Below, in pieces: positions 10,331 through 21,620 of a DNA stretch of 64,000 bases. The stretch is from Ligula intestinalis (Eukaryota; Platyhelminthes; Cestoda; Diphyllobothriidea; Diphyllobothriidae): positions 9,472,422 to 9,536,421 of the forward strand of contig JAYGXS010000009.1 in the NCBI GenBank assembly GCA_036362985.1. Direction: 5' to 3'. Made by a program: the position numbers and the translations under genes. The notes under the pieces were generated by a model. It made no database searches. It was not told the origin of the DNA and saw only the letters and a list, made by a program, of their open reading frames with translations. The first letter of the stretch is position 1. Every line of letters begins with the position of its first letter.

Positions 10331-13300
10331 ATCTGTAGTTCACACAGACGGGTTGTGTAGCAGCCAAGCCTCCCTCTGGTCGTCCTGACGATGTCTTCCT
10401 ACCGAAACCAGGAGATTAGGAGGGAGCAGAGAGCGCGATATATACCGTGCAAGTCTGGCGTACGCCCACCACAGAGGGCAGACATCGTCGTTTGTGACGG
10501 TCACACTGCGGCTGTTGGGCACTAGCGCTGTGAGCCAGGGCTCTACGTTTCTGTTTTAGCCTCACGCATTCCATTTTGCAGCTCCGTGGTCCTTTTCTTT
10601 GCAGAATACTACCGTCGACGATCACGAAATGCTAGAATCAATAGTCACTGTGACGAAAATGGGCACTCTCCGTAATGGCAGTGAGCGTACGAGTCCCTCA
10701 GAGACTAAGAAGACCAGCAACTGTTAAACGAAGCTGACCGTCAGCGAATGCTGTTGGTAGTGCTAGTCCCGATACGAGTGAGTGACTGAGCCGTGCCCGC
10801 TGCAGTCAATCAGAAAAGGCCAAATTCTGGATGGATGTCACACTGTCGCCATTTCCGCTGCGAATCATGCATTGTTTAGACAGTCAGTTGACAAACACGC
10901 AATTTGTAGATTTCGAAAAGGGTCCTCCTGGCATTTGAAGCTATTCCCAGTATACGGTGGTCGCTATTGCTGGTTACTGCTCGGATGCTCGTGGACTCTG
11001 GAGTATGATTTCGAAAAGGGTCCTCCTGGCATTTGAAGCTGTTCCTAGGATACGGTGATCTTCAAAGTCGCTACTGATGGCTACCGCTCGGATGCTCGTG
11101 AACTCTGTAGGGTCGCATCTCTGTGATATCGCCTTGACTTCCGCTGCCTTCTCCTGTTGTCCCGGATGACCCCTTCCTATCTCACCGCTATCTTATTTTT
11201 CCCATGCCAATAAGCGGCCCGGACCCTCAATAGCAGGATCCCATCAAATCTGCATCATGTTATAACTTGCTACCCATTAAGGCAGTTTTTTCGCCTGCAT
11301 TTTTTTTAATCGGTGGCTCGCTGAACTCATCCACGGATGTAGGAGTTTTTTTACTGCCCAGATAGTTATTTTATAAGATTTCCTTGTTAATCTGAACTAC
11401 TTTTATTTTCTTATTCTCACGATAGCACTAAGTTTGTAATAAAAGGGCCCCTTGGGCCTTAAATATACTGTTTATTATTTATTATAAGGCGCATGGAATG
11501 CATCAACGAACCGAGCATGCAAAATTGCCCTCACCTTAGCCCGGAAGCTGCAGAAACGGTTCTGGAAAGTGAACATCAATGTTCTTGCAATTTGCGTGAA
11601 AGCTGTTGACACCGTGAATCGGGCTAGGTGCTGGGGAGAAATACGGAAATCTAATGTTCCGAACGGTTCACTTTGATGTTCACCAGCCTAGGGACAGTAT
11701 GACAGGACCCATGTCTACGTATCGGAGAACGCTGTTGTTGGCGGATTGGAGGCAGAAGGGCTGTGCCCTCACCCCACCTGTACCCAGCCTCCATGTTTTT
11801 GCCACTACTTTGACAGTCGCCTTCTCAGAGGCTCGAGAAAACACTGAAGTACACGTTTACAGATGGATAAGCCTCGCTGTATTCAGATCGCAACATGCAC
11901 CCCCCCCCCCCCTGTTCAACCTACGTGACCTCGTCTTTGTCAAGGACTGTAAACACTGAACACTACAACCGAATCGGCCGTGTACAGTTTCAACTTACTG
12001 GCTTTCGGCTGCACTGTCCTCAGCCTTAAGATAAGAAAGCAGGTATCGCGAACTACTTGGCACTAAGTGTCAAATACATCGGGCCTACGGTATGGGCCCT
12101 GGAGTAATCAACATGTACTGTTACCTATAAAATGATTCGCATGCAATTTACCGTCCCTGCACCTGGATGCCGTCGGTAAAGAGGGTCGAATGGTTATCGC
12201 AGCAGTAAATCAACTATCGATTACCTGGGTAGCATCATTTAAAAAGCAATCAAAACGGGCGGTGAGACCCCAGTCTGAAGCTCTAGAGCCAAATAAGCCG
12301 CCTTTCAGAGACTGTGAAACGAAACCTAGCAATATACAGGGCTGCTCTCCCGAAAGCGCTTCTCAACTAAGTGAAGACTTATTTAGACCCTAAACAGGAA
12401 GGCAGATCAGGAACCACCATGCATTTTGGTCCATATATTTATGAGATACGATGTGGTTCAGTCGGATGGTGGAAGATGAACGTGTCCCAATGGTTAGGAA
12501 CTAGTGGATATTATAAGGCGTGGAAGGCCAAAGTTTTAGGGATAATTTAATAAGGTGTAACAGGAGTAGAATATAAGTTGTAGGTAAGTGACTCCCAGAC
12601 AATTGCAGTCCAGCCATGAATGGGCCGGAGTCCAGAGGTGCAGTCCGGCGAGTAGATCACCGGGTCCAGACAAGTACAACCGAACAGTAGATCGTCGGTT
12701 CTGGGAGTGACTGAGCGTTAACAACCCCCCCCCCCCACAGTTTGTGCACTGACCTTGAGAAGTAAGCCAGACATATGGGGACCTTGGATGGCCTGTCTCC
12801 GCGGCGTCCGAGGAAAGCATGGCTTAGATATACAAGGTCGCGACATATTCATACTAAACATTTGGACGAAACTTTAAACTGTTTGCTCCGCAGGATTTAC
12901 TCGCAGATCGCGACTTAAGCTCCTCGCGTAATAAACAAGGCGTCAGATTATTCTTAGCTTGAAGCTGACCACTAGATGGGTCACCTATGATTAAGGATTC
13001 CCGAGGGCATCCAAAACACTTAAAACTATCAGGAAATGCCGGCTGTCGTGACTTGGAAGATTTCCAACTGACAAGAAATCTCGGTGCATCGGTATGGCAC
13101 GTTTTACTTCTGCGAGATCCAAGGCCTGGAACCTGTCACGTACGAAGCCAGCGGTTAGTTCATGCATGCACGCCACACAGAAAGACAGTGGTAATATGGA
13201 TTCTTACAGCTATTGAGTTGACACCTGTGTATCTTCGCTCTTCACTCAAGACGAATTCGCGAGCAAGTAGCCACTGCGGCAGCAACGGTGGGGGTCGTCG

Positions 13301-13473
13301 TTAGCGGTGAAAGAACGATGCTAGCGCTGCTATCTCAATGGGTGTCAATGTAAATGCAGAAATTTGTTTTCAGTTCGAAAAATAAAGTTGCCTCTGTAGA
13401 GTTGTTCTTTTAGTTATCATGCAACATGATCCTAAGCGAATTTAGTCACGGTAGGATGCCGGCTCTTGAACGA
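10331..13473. other. mostly unassigned; poly-C runs and a PLE tip scrap
   Basis: No gene recognised. It contains the tandem repeat at 10.9-11.1 kb, cytosine runs near 11.9 and 12.73 kb, and near 12,975-13,030 a scrap CCTATGATTAAGGATTCC. That scrap matches the 3' tips of PLEs at 36.9, 50.48 and 62.85 kb. Open frames of 90-105 codons here lack domain signal. Confidence 0.45.
10908..11112 (+). repeat. two-copy tandem repeat, about 100 bases
   Basis: The unit starting GATTTCGAAAAGGGTCCTCC and running through GCTCGGATGCTCGTG is present twice in direct orientation. The second copy carries a short insertion (GATCTTCAAAG) and a few substitutions. Confidence 0.8.
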
Positions 13474-13800
13474 CTATCGCAGGGGGCTAATTAAGTTAAA
13501 CCCCAGCAACTGTGATCTTCAGACCATGGTTACTTATTCAAGAAGAAGTCGATGGAGGCCAGAATAGAAGGAATAGTTTATTGTGTACACAGAGGAACGG
13601 AGAATAAGGAGGAGGGAGTTTGACTTGGGAGCACATGACTACCCAGGAGACCGGCCGGACCCCAAGTGGTGTCTGGCGGCCGAGGGTGGGGAAAAAGGGA
13701 CATGTTCGAGTGGAGCTTGGGCAGCCGTGAGAACCTAGACGCAGGTATGTGTGTGCGAGTGGAAGTAAGTCAAGTCTCTGCAGGTCAGCGCGCCTGTAAG
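13474..13800 (+). repeat. MITE-A copy (left terminus intact)
   Basis: A clean left end: TATCGCAGGGGGCTAA, then GTTAAACCCCAGCAACTG and GATCTTCAGACCATGG, then the GGAATAGTTTATTGTGTAC block. On the opposite strand the last block holds AATAAA. The right terminus was not found. Confidence 0.75.
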
Positions 13801-13965
13801 CGCTGACTGAGGTATTGGATGACCTTGAGGCAGCTGGCCTTGAACAATGACGCCGGACAAAGCAACAGGGGACGTCGGCCAGCAGCGACCACTACACGAC
13901 CTTCATCCCGGGCGCCTGCAAAAACTAAATTCATGTTTTCATAACATGATAACTTAAGTTGTATG

Positions 13966-15894
13966 CAGTAGCCGCCAAAGACCATGCAACCTTCATGATG
14001 AAATTAGACGAGTTACTTTAGTGTATATTTAGTGACACTATTTTGATGCATTCCGTTTATTGAATTCTGCGAAAGCCTTTAGTTAGTTAAATCGTCATTT
14101 TAGTTAGATTTATTAAGAGAAATAGCCATTAATTTTGGGGAAATCGGGAATAGTCTCGTATCGAAATAATTTCCTATGCTATTACAAAAGAGAGAACCAA
14201 ACTGCACGTTAATGTTGCTATACTATGAAGGAACTCCAAAATAAGTAAAATAGGTATCGAAGATATCTTTTTCCGAATCGGAAAAGTCTGTCCAAAATTG
14301 TGCAGATTCAAGTGAAGCCAAGTTAAAGGAATCACATTTGTGTTCATTAACATTGTAGATTTGTATTTCAAAAATTATCGTTAGCTATCCGGTGAATTTT
14401 GTTGCGCAAAATGCAGTAACAGAAGTGTTTGCTTGAATGCATCAATAATCCGCCTTTTGACCTTGCAACAAAAATTAAATATCGAACATGATAATGCAAC
14501 TTTAAGACAAAGAAGGCCTAATTGAATATAAGTCGTGTAAAAATATAGTTTTTGTGTACTTTACGTTCACCTTTGCGTTATTTAGAAAAGGAACAGACAA
14601 AAGAATAAATTTATTTTAAAAAATGGCAATATACATGGCCAGTTTTTTTCAATTCACATAATTATATCAGAAAGTGGAATTAATCCACTAATGCGAAAAA
14701 TAAAGAGAACAGAATGTTCTTTTATGTCCAGTCAAATCGAATGGTAATCTTCAAGAAACTTAAAGAAATGCTCAAAAGTGTCAAAATTCATTGTGATATT
14801 ACGTTGGAAAAAGTTAATATACGCCGAAGTTCGTTAGCTGAATATCAAAGGTAACCTTTTATGGGAAGTTTTTTCATTAATCTTAAGAATAGTCGTTTCA
14901 CAACTCCACAGCGGAGAGGATTTACCCTCGACAATGTGGTTTGCTGTTTTGAGGCATTTCTGCATATCAAACACGTTGCCATATTCATTGAAACTAATGT
15001 CGGAGAACACTTTATTTCGGTAAATGATGTTTATATCTATCTTATAAAAAAGGTTTTGTTGTAAACATCGCACAGATGCAAAATTTATAAATTTATCTAT
15101 GAAGACAGTAAAAAAAAGGAAAATTATGACACAATTTTTGATGACATTCTCAAAATTCTCAAATTTCATTGTGACATTACGTTGGAGAAATTTAATATAC
15201 ACAGAAGTTCGTCAGCCGAATATCTAATCAAAGCAATTTCTAAGAGGTAACCTTTTATGGAAAGCTTTTTATTAATCTTAGGAAGAGTAGTTGCAGAGTT
15301 ATACTGCTGACATGATTTACTCTTGACAATGCGGTTTACTGTTTTGAGGCATTTCTAAAAAGAAGCAACATGGTCATCATTCTAAGAACTAATATCCATA
15401 AACACTTTCTTTCGGTAAATACTCTTTATATATACCTTAGTTTAAAGGTTTTGGTGTAAACGTTGAACAGATGCGCAAATTATGAATTGATCAGTGAAGA
15501 TAGTAAAAACAAGCAATTTGACGGCACTATTTTTTTCGAGGACATTCAATAAATAAGTAACCTGTAAGAACAGGCTTAACAGAATATGTTGACTAAAGAA
15601 AAGTTCTTTCTATATATAGAAAGTTATTACTTCAAGTTTTCAATTCAACACAATATGTAAATTTATTTTTATAATTTAGAGCTCGTTTTTACGTCTCTAG
15701 AACCACGGCATTATGGAGAAAATTTTATATCCCTTTACGAACGTTTAGTAATTCCTATAGTTATTTTAAGTACTAAATAGGCCTTATGCCGTTCATTATT
15801 ATTTCTATGTTTTCCTAAATACATTAACACTGGCATTGGAGTAATGACCAAACTTATACAAGTAAAGGAAAATTACGTGGTCAGTGGCGACACT
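13966..15894 (+). mobile_element. AT-TIR non-autonomous DNA transposon, copy 1
   Basis: AT-rich and non-coding. The left tip CAGTAGCCGCC.AAGACCATG is mirrored by the right tip ACGTGGTCAGTGGCGAC.ACT, giving inverted ends of about 23 bases. TA follows the right tip. A segment of about 373 bases is tandemly duplicated inside (about 14.80-15.17 and 15.18-15.55 kb), which explains why this copy is longer than the 1,556-base copy at 29.93 kb. The last 715 bases are nearly identical to 30766-31482. No transposase was seen; the TA target hints at the Tc1/mariner/pogo group. Confidence 0.7.
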
Positions 15895-16005
15895 TACGTT
15901 TTCTTCCATTTTTACGCTGGATGAAAAGGCATCTAATCACGAGGTTAAATGTCATTAAATGTCCATTCATAACGCATCGTATGTCAATTAATATAAATAC
16001 TGCTT

Positions 16006-16722
16006 ATGCAGTACGCAACATGGTCAGAATTATCTGGCAATTTCCAAAGTTTTTTTTCAAATCCGCAAGAAACCTCTACTTCAAGTGGAGGATTAGAAGA
16101 AGGCATAATTTTGTTCAATAACCTTACCTCTTGCAACCTACACCCTTCTGAAAGTCAAGAAAAAAAGACTACAGCCAATATCGACCGGATAACTGAATAC
16201 TTTGGACGCCTTTTGGCATCAACATCAGGTAACCACAGAATAATTTATGAAGCCTGCTCTAAAACTGTCTCTTTTCTAAAAATTTCCCCTTTGTCTGTCC
16301 TACCCGATCGACGTCATACTCTCGTCCGTAAATATCATGAATATTCTATTATGCAAAACCCATCGCTTACGCCGTCTTCTCTACTTTACTATATCCGAAC
16401 CGCAATGATCCCGTCAGCGATGGCGTCAGCCGGAATTTGCAGCCATATTGTCCGAGGACCCTTAACGCCATCTTCTTGTTCGACCCGCAGTGAGCTGTCA
16501 ACAGCCGTGGCGAATACTTCTGTTTTCGCAACCTTGTCGAGGGACTCTGCAATCATCGAGAGAGTACCTGGCCGCATCTTACGCATTTCAGTGATGATCC
16601 CCGTGACCTCTGCGACCCCTCCCCGTTTCGACTTAGCGAGAGCGAGAGTTTTTTCGCTTAAAAAAATCCCAAGGATTTTTTTTCTTTTTCCGTTTGCTCC
16701 ACATCATCGGCATCGTCAATAA
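16006..16722 (+). CDS. 238-codon open frame, function unknown
   Basis: This is the longest uninterrupted frame outside recognised elements. It runs from an internal ATG to TAA. The protein is Ser/Thr-rich (STSSGG, TPSSLLYY, TPSSCSTRSELSTA) and ends in a basic Phe/Leu-rich tail with poly-Phe. I recognise no domain, signal peptide or catalytic motif. It begins about 110 bases after the end of AT-TIR copy 1, in a GC-richer island. It could be a host exon, a degenerate element ORF or chance. The antisense frames here contain stops, so it is not simply the shadow of a reverse-strand gene I know. Low confidence that it is a real gene. Confidence 0.2.
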   Translation: MQYATWSELSGNFQSFFSNPQETSTSSGGLEEGIILFNNLTSCNLHPSESQEKKTTANIDRITEYFGRLLASTSGNHRIIYEACSKTVSFLKISPLSVLPDRRHTLVRKYHEYSIMQNPSLTPSSLLYYIRTAMIPSAMASAGICSHIVRGPLTPSSCSTRSELSTAVANTSVFATLSRDSAIIERVPGRILRISVMIPVTSATPPRFDLARARVFSLKKIPRIFFLFPFAPHHRHRQ

Positions 16723-17039
16723 GCTGAGGCCTTTCTATTTTATGTCACAACACACATCAAGAGAGAATTGATAGGAACATACCTACATTTCCCTCAAATA
16801 AACTGAACTGAACAGTGATACCAACTTCAAAGATTTAAGTAATAAAACGAAGTTGATCTATTTATACTATGTATTATTCAACATATATACAGATAGAAAG
16901 TGAAAGAAACAAGTTCTTCGGGAAGATCAGCAAACTTTATTTTGCATTTTTCGTCGTTGGTTCCCCAGGACGTTCCCATAACTGCGGTTTACGTTCAAGA
17001 CAAATAACATTTTAAAAATCTATGAATAATGAAAGAGAA

Positions 17040-17240
17040 ACTTCGCGTTCTAGGTATTTGCATCGGTAAAGAAGAAAGATAGTCGAACACCGAAACTATT
17101 TGTTTGTTATTCTGAGTTCTCGGACTCCTACAGGACTCCTATCACTGACGATGGACTCCTGTAGGAGTCCGAAAGCTCAAAATAACAAACAAATCGTTCC
17201 GGTGTTCGAAAATCGTTCTTCTTTACCGATTTATGAAAAA
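17040..17240. repeat. long near-perfect hairpin (inverted repeat)
   Basis: Arms of roughly 80-85 bases face each other with only a few mismatches: ATTTGCATCGGTAAAGAAG at the left is mirrored by CTTCTTTACCGATTTAT at the right, and TTGTTTGTTATTCTGAG by CTCAAAATAACAAACAA. The centre is the hammerhead-like core. The arms resemble the termini of the palindromic PLE-like element at 54.7-55.25 kb. Confidence 0.8.
17145..17178 (+). ncRNA. hammerhead-ribozyme-like core
   Basis: CTGACGA (17145-17151), a T, a perfect 7-bp stem GGACTCC/GGAGTCC with loop TGTA, GAAA (17171-17174), then GCTC. This follows the CUGANGA-stem II-GAAA hammerhead order exactly. Stem III would be the self-complementary AGCU step, the minimal form that in known PLE hammerheads works as a dimer. 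No good stem I is seen directly outside the core, so cleavage is unproven. Confidence 0.5.
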
Positions 17241-17307
17241 TCGACACCATTTTTTTCTTCCCGCTGACGTCCCATTTGCATTGGCTGTAGCCTCTTTCAT
17301 TATCCTT

Positions 17308-17616
17308 TCAGAGCACTATATATGGCATCTGCCTCGATTGGTTAAATTTTATGTCCAAGAAGCTGCAATGTATAGCCTCAAAAGTATTGGTTCTTCTTAG
17401 ACGAGCAGGCACAACCAGTATAAATTGGTGTCCTGCAATTTTATTGATCCCACCACTAAAACGTAAATCGATATCCATTGAAAGATCGAGTTTATATATT
17501 GGCCACAGTACATTGCATCTTAGGTGCCGCAAAAAATCTTGTAGACAGCTTTCTTTTTTATTCAAATAGCCAGGCAAAGGCATATTTAAGTTTACTTCTT
17601 TTAATTCCTTCTGCAT
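17308..17616 (-). CDS. 102-codon open frame, function unknown
   Basis: The frame reads MQKELKEVNLNMPLPGY...DFLRHLRCNVLWPIYKLDLSM and ends after FLDIKFNQSRQMPYIVL. The composition is protein-like, with few low-complexity runs. The frame continues upstream for some codons without an obvious start. I recognise no family. It sits just right of the 17-kb hairpin, so it may be an unrecognised part of the same element. An exon or a chance frame is equally possible. Confidence 0.15.
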   Translation of the reverse strand: MQKELKEVNLNMPLPGYLNKKESCLQDFLRHLRCNVLWPIYKLDLSMDIDLRFSGGINKIAGHQFILVVPARLRRTNTFEAIHCSFLDIKFNQSRQMPYIVL

Positions 17617-18045
17617 TTTAAAGAACCTGCCGTTGGCTGTTCGTGGATGCTTGTATTTTCACATAATGAAAAATGTAAAGTTGCATTTCCGAGGCAATAT
17701 CACTGACCTTGTAAGTTCACATGTCTTCCTTTAGCAGTCAGAGAACGCAGAAATGTAGCAGTGATGTGCCAAAGCGCCAGTGTGATGCTCCTTTTCATTT
17801 CTAAATAAACGGATGAAAATGCGCTGACGGAGCATGTGCAGGTTTGAAGCAGCCCCGCAGGAAAAAACCTGCAGATATCATCCCATCCACATCAATTAGT
17901 ACAGTTTCGTTTTCCCGGAGGAAATATGAACAAGGCAAAGGCTACGAGGTTTGCGATATTTGTGTCCACACACAATCCTGTGACATCTTTTTCAACAGCA
18001 TACGGTCATTGCCTATTAATAAGAAAAATTAAACTGCCCAATTAT

Positions 18046-19540
18046 AGTATGACGAGTCCTGCATGCAACTTTCATGACCAAATTTAATTTGTTACTCAAG
18101 CATATATTTGATCAACTGAGTGGATTTAACAGTAAGAAAAACTTTTGTTTGAAAAAATGCTCTCTTAGTTAAAGTTGTGGAGTGAAATGGGCATTAATTT
18201 TAGCTAAATCATAAGGAAGTTTATATCGAGGAAATTTCCTATGCTTTAGAGTACGGCAGCACCAAATGTTTCATTTATATGCATTGTGCTATGGAAAAAT
18301 TCCAGGATGAGTAAAAAGTGGAACATTTATCCCTTCCAGAACTGGAAAATGTTGTCCGAAATTGTTCAGATGCAAGTGAGCCAATTTTAAGGAATCGCGT
18401 TTATTTTCAGAACCAAGCAACAATTTAAGTTTTTAAAATTATGCTTAGGTAACCTGTGAGGTTATTTTGCACAAAATGCAGTAATAAAACAGTTTTGGTC
18501 ACATTTTGTTTTACCGCATCGCCTTGATGACGAATAAGCAAAGTGTCCAGATATGTTATAGTGAAGGTAACGTAAAGAATGCCTTACTGAATGTAAGTCA
18601 TGTAGAAATATACGTCTTTGTACACTACACGTTCCGCTTATGCGTTGTTTAGAAACGAAACAGACAGAAAAATAATAAGTTTTGAAATATGGCCATACAT
18701 GGCCAGTATTTTTTGCATTCGCAAGCTTACAACAGATCCTGAAAGTAATCAACGCATGCAGAAAATAATCCACTAGAAAGCGAAAAGTAAGTTCATTCAC
18801 TGCCAGTCCAATTGAATCGTCCATCTTCAGGCATATTACAAATTGTCAAAAGTCCCCAATTTCGTTTTGACATTACCTTGGAAAAGAATAATGTACACAG
18901 ACATTCATCAGCTGAATATCTAATAAAAGCACTTTTTAAGGAGGTAATCTAGTAAAGGAATTCTGTTGCGGATGTTTTTTTCGCGACAATGTGGTTTGCT
19001 GTTGTGAAGCATTTCTAAATATGATCCACATGACCATCTTCCAAATACTCACTTTTCGGTAAATGCTCTTTATGTTTACCTTATTTTAAAGATTTTGATG
19101 TAAACCTCAAGCAGATGCGCAATTTATGAATCAACGCACGAAGACACTGAAAACGAAGGAAGTTATGCCAGACTTTATCGGATGATATTCAATAAACAGT
19201 TATCCACTAATGGTAATACGCATAAAATAATTTGACTAAGGAAAAGTTCTTTTTATATAAAGAAATTGTTTACGTTCCATCTTCAACTTACGAAAAGATT
19301 TTAATTTATTTTTATAATTTATAGCTATTTTTTACGTCTCTGGAACTTGGGCATTATCGGGAAAATGTTGGTTTTCTTAACAAACACTTTGTACTGCTTA
19401 TAGTTCGTTTATGTACTTTATATGCCTAATGCTGCTCATTATTATTTCTTAATTTTTGTAAATGCGTTCATGCGGTATGCGAGTAATGATCAAATATTTA
19501 TAAACTTAGGCATTTTGAATGCAGCACTCGCCATATTGTA
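18046..19540 (+). mobile_element. AT-TIR transposon, copy 2 (diverged)
   Basis: Alignable by eye with copy 1 throughout: a GCATGCAACTTTCATGACC left end, a TTCAGATGCAAGTGA block, ATACATGGCCAGTATTTTT, and a GACAATGTGGTTTGCTGTT block. It is more diverged, with both tips eroded. The pogo/Tigger-like MITE abuts its right end at a TA. Confidence 0.65.
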
Positions 19541-19544
19541 TGTA

Positions 19545-20095
19545 CAGTAGTCGCCGGTTATTAAGCCCGCGGTTAATAGGCCCATCCGCGTATTAAGCCC
19601 AAATCAGCTTGGGACGGAATTTTACATAGCAAAATCCGCCGGCTAATAAGCCCAGTTGCCGGCTACAAAACCCAGTTTGCCAACAGGATAGAGTGAAATT
19701 CTCATCTCTCTGCGTGTGCAACTGGTTACATACTTTTGGTCAGTCTTACGCAAAACTACGCGGGCTACAGACATCAAATTTTTTACAAAATTCGACGATT
19801 TCTGGTGCCTGGAGGAGAACATCAAACAGCACTTGCGAGTGAAGTTTCCGCCAAAACAGCTGACACTAGACTAATTTTGTTTAAACGTGTCACAAATCAT
19901 TTTTTGTTTGTTTTTGTTATTGCGTAAGATCCAGACAAACAGCATTCTTTTCTAGTAAATAATCAAGCTCTACACAGAATACAGTACGTATGTAATGTAT
20001 AATGCCTATCCTGTGTTTGCTAATCAAGAAATAAGACTCTCTGGTTAGTGCGCCCGCCGCTTATCAAGCCCAATTTGGTCTGGGCCCGACTACTG
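19545..20095 (+). mobile_element. pogo/Tigger-like MITE
   Basis: The left tip CAGTAGTCGCCGGTTATTAA and right tip TTATCAAGCCC...GGGCCCGACTACTG form inverted ends, flanked on each side by TA (19543-19544 and 20096-20097). The subterminal repeats of a TTAATAAGCCC-type motif occur several times inside each end, as in pogo/Tigger elements. The interior of about 550 bases carries no transposase, so it depended on one in trans. The family name rests on tip style and TA target only. Confidence 0.7.
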
Positions 20096-20419
20096 TATTG
20101 ACCTAGAGGGCCGGAACTTGATAGGTAAATAGAGCATGGGTTTTTGGTCTTAGCTGCGGGCAGGTCAGCCGTCAGTCATTCGAGGAAGGGGGGGGGGGGG
20201 CGTAAAAGGACGGCAGAGGAAATGAATTCACATCCTTTATCGATCATAACCACAACATCAAAGACATGTACTAGAACGCCATGATGGCGCCCTCTCTAGA
20301 CGTCTCGTCGATGTTTACAAATGACCCGGTCGCCGGGGCTAGTCGATTGCCTACATATGCGAATTTTTACTGCCCAGTCAGCAAAAGATGGGGGTACCGA
20401 CGAACGCACGAAAGGAATT

Positions 20420-20720
20420 ATTATTAAAACGTACACAACATGTACAGCTTCTTTTTGACAGCTAACTACACAGACAAATGGATGGCGCTGTGATAATCTC
20501 GACCTCTCTTAGTCGCTTTTGCCATGATCAATCTGAGAAAAGTTCAATTAAACGATCAAATCAAAAAGCCAAAACACTACGGTCGCTATGTCGAGAACAT
20601 ACTTGCCGTGGTTACAACAGAAAGCAATGAAGCTGCACTCCTAAGTGCGGTTAATCAGGCGTATTCCTGCCTCAAGTTCACGCTGGAAGTGAAAACGGCA
20701 GGGCTGAGAAAAGGTTAATT
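20420..20720 (+). pseudogene. PLE reverse transcriptase, core fragment
   Basis: Two adjoining frames give LLLKRTQHVQLLF then HRQMDGAVIISTSLSRF, and then KHYGRYVENILAVVTTESN...SAVNQAYSCLKFTLEV. In PLE RTs the Q.DG.aMGSPLgP block precedes the catalytic RYVDD block and the LKFT.E block, and that order is kept here. The catalytic Asp-Asp has become Glu-Asn (YVEN), the SPLGP loop is scrambled, and a frameshift separates the two parts. The piece is therefore dead. No endonuclease piece follows within recognisable distance; low-similarity sequence fills the gap to the 4-kb inverted duplication. Confidence 0.65.
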
Positions 20721-21318
20721 TAAGAACATAAAAATAACTATTCTCGCGCAAACTGCTGATTCCGGACATCGTGGGGAGCCCAACGAAACCAGCAAACCAC
20801 TCCGAGTTCCTGGGTCAGCGCCTGCTAGCGAACAGCAGAAACGACCGTCATCAGCTTTCGGAAGCTGATCTTGTGTACAAACAACAACCTCGTACAATTT
20901 TCGCGCGCCAAACAGTCGTTTAGCTGCCTACACTCTTACGCCCGCTCTCTCCCCCTTTATCTCCCCTAGGCTGGCTCCACCATCCCCTCACACGAGGATA
21001 AAACGAGCATCATAAACTGCATTTTTACCTTGTACCCCGTTCCCGCACTGACCCCATGAGCTACGAGAGCTTACGTAGGCTCGCCAACTGTTCGGCCGAG
21101 GTCTAGTAGTATTGTAGTGGGTCGTTGCCTGCTCGTTGTCTGGCTTTCCTCTCATGATCTCAATCTGTCTGGACCTCAAGGTCGTTGCGACTGCTTCGAG
21201 ACACAGGCCACCCACGATATCCGTCAACGGTGTCGAGCCATACGCTATCCACGCAAGCGGTGTCCAACCAATCACAGACCGATCTAGCCAATGAAAGCCG
21301 TCTCTCTCTCTCTCTCTC
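20721..21318. other. no recognised feature; TC microsatellite at right edge
   Basis: No domain or repeat partner noticed. A TC run (about 21300-21320) marks the point where similarity to the 41.85-45.85 kb arm begins. Confidence 0.5.
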
Positions 21319-21319
21319 T

Positions 21320-21620
21320 CGCTCTCTGTCTTTTGGCCCGACTACTCTTAGACCTCACTTGGAAATTGGCTCTGAGCGAGACGGGTTGGAGGCCGCGCGC
21401 TCATGCACCCTCCGGCCAACCAGCCATGTCGGACAGACTTGCAACCTTCCCCTAACTCTTCTGTAAACAATTCACTGTTCCGTCTACTCTCGCATTTCCA
21501 CTGTCTTCTCCCCAATCTCCTAAGGAACCAGGGTCTGAATAATTGTAGCTGTAAGGGTTAATCGTAATAACCTTGATTCCTATAGTTTTACATTGCGATA
21601 CATGGTGACCCATGTTAGCC
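21320..21620 (-). repeat. MITE-A copy (in left arm)
   Basis: Contains CCCGACTACTCTTAGACCTC, then a TCTTCTGTAAACAATTCACTG block and a CTCCTAAGGAACCAGGG-TGTAGCTGTAAGGG terminus. Its mirror is 45590-45860. Confidence 0.65.
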
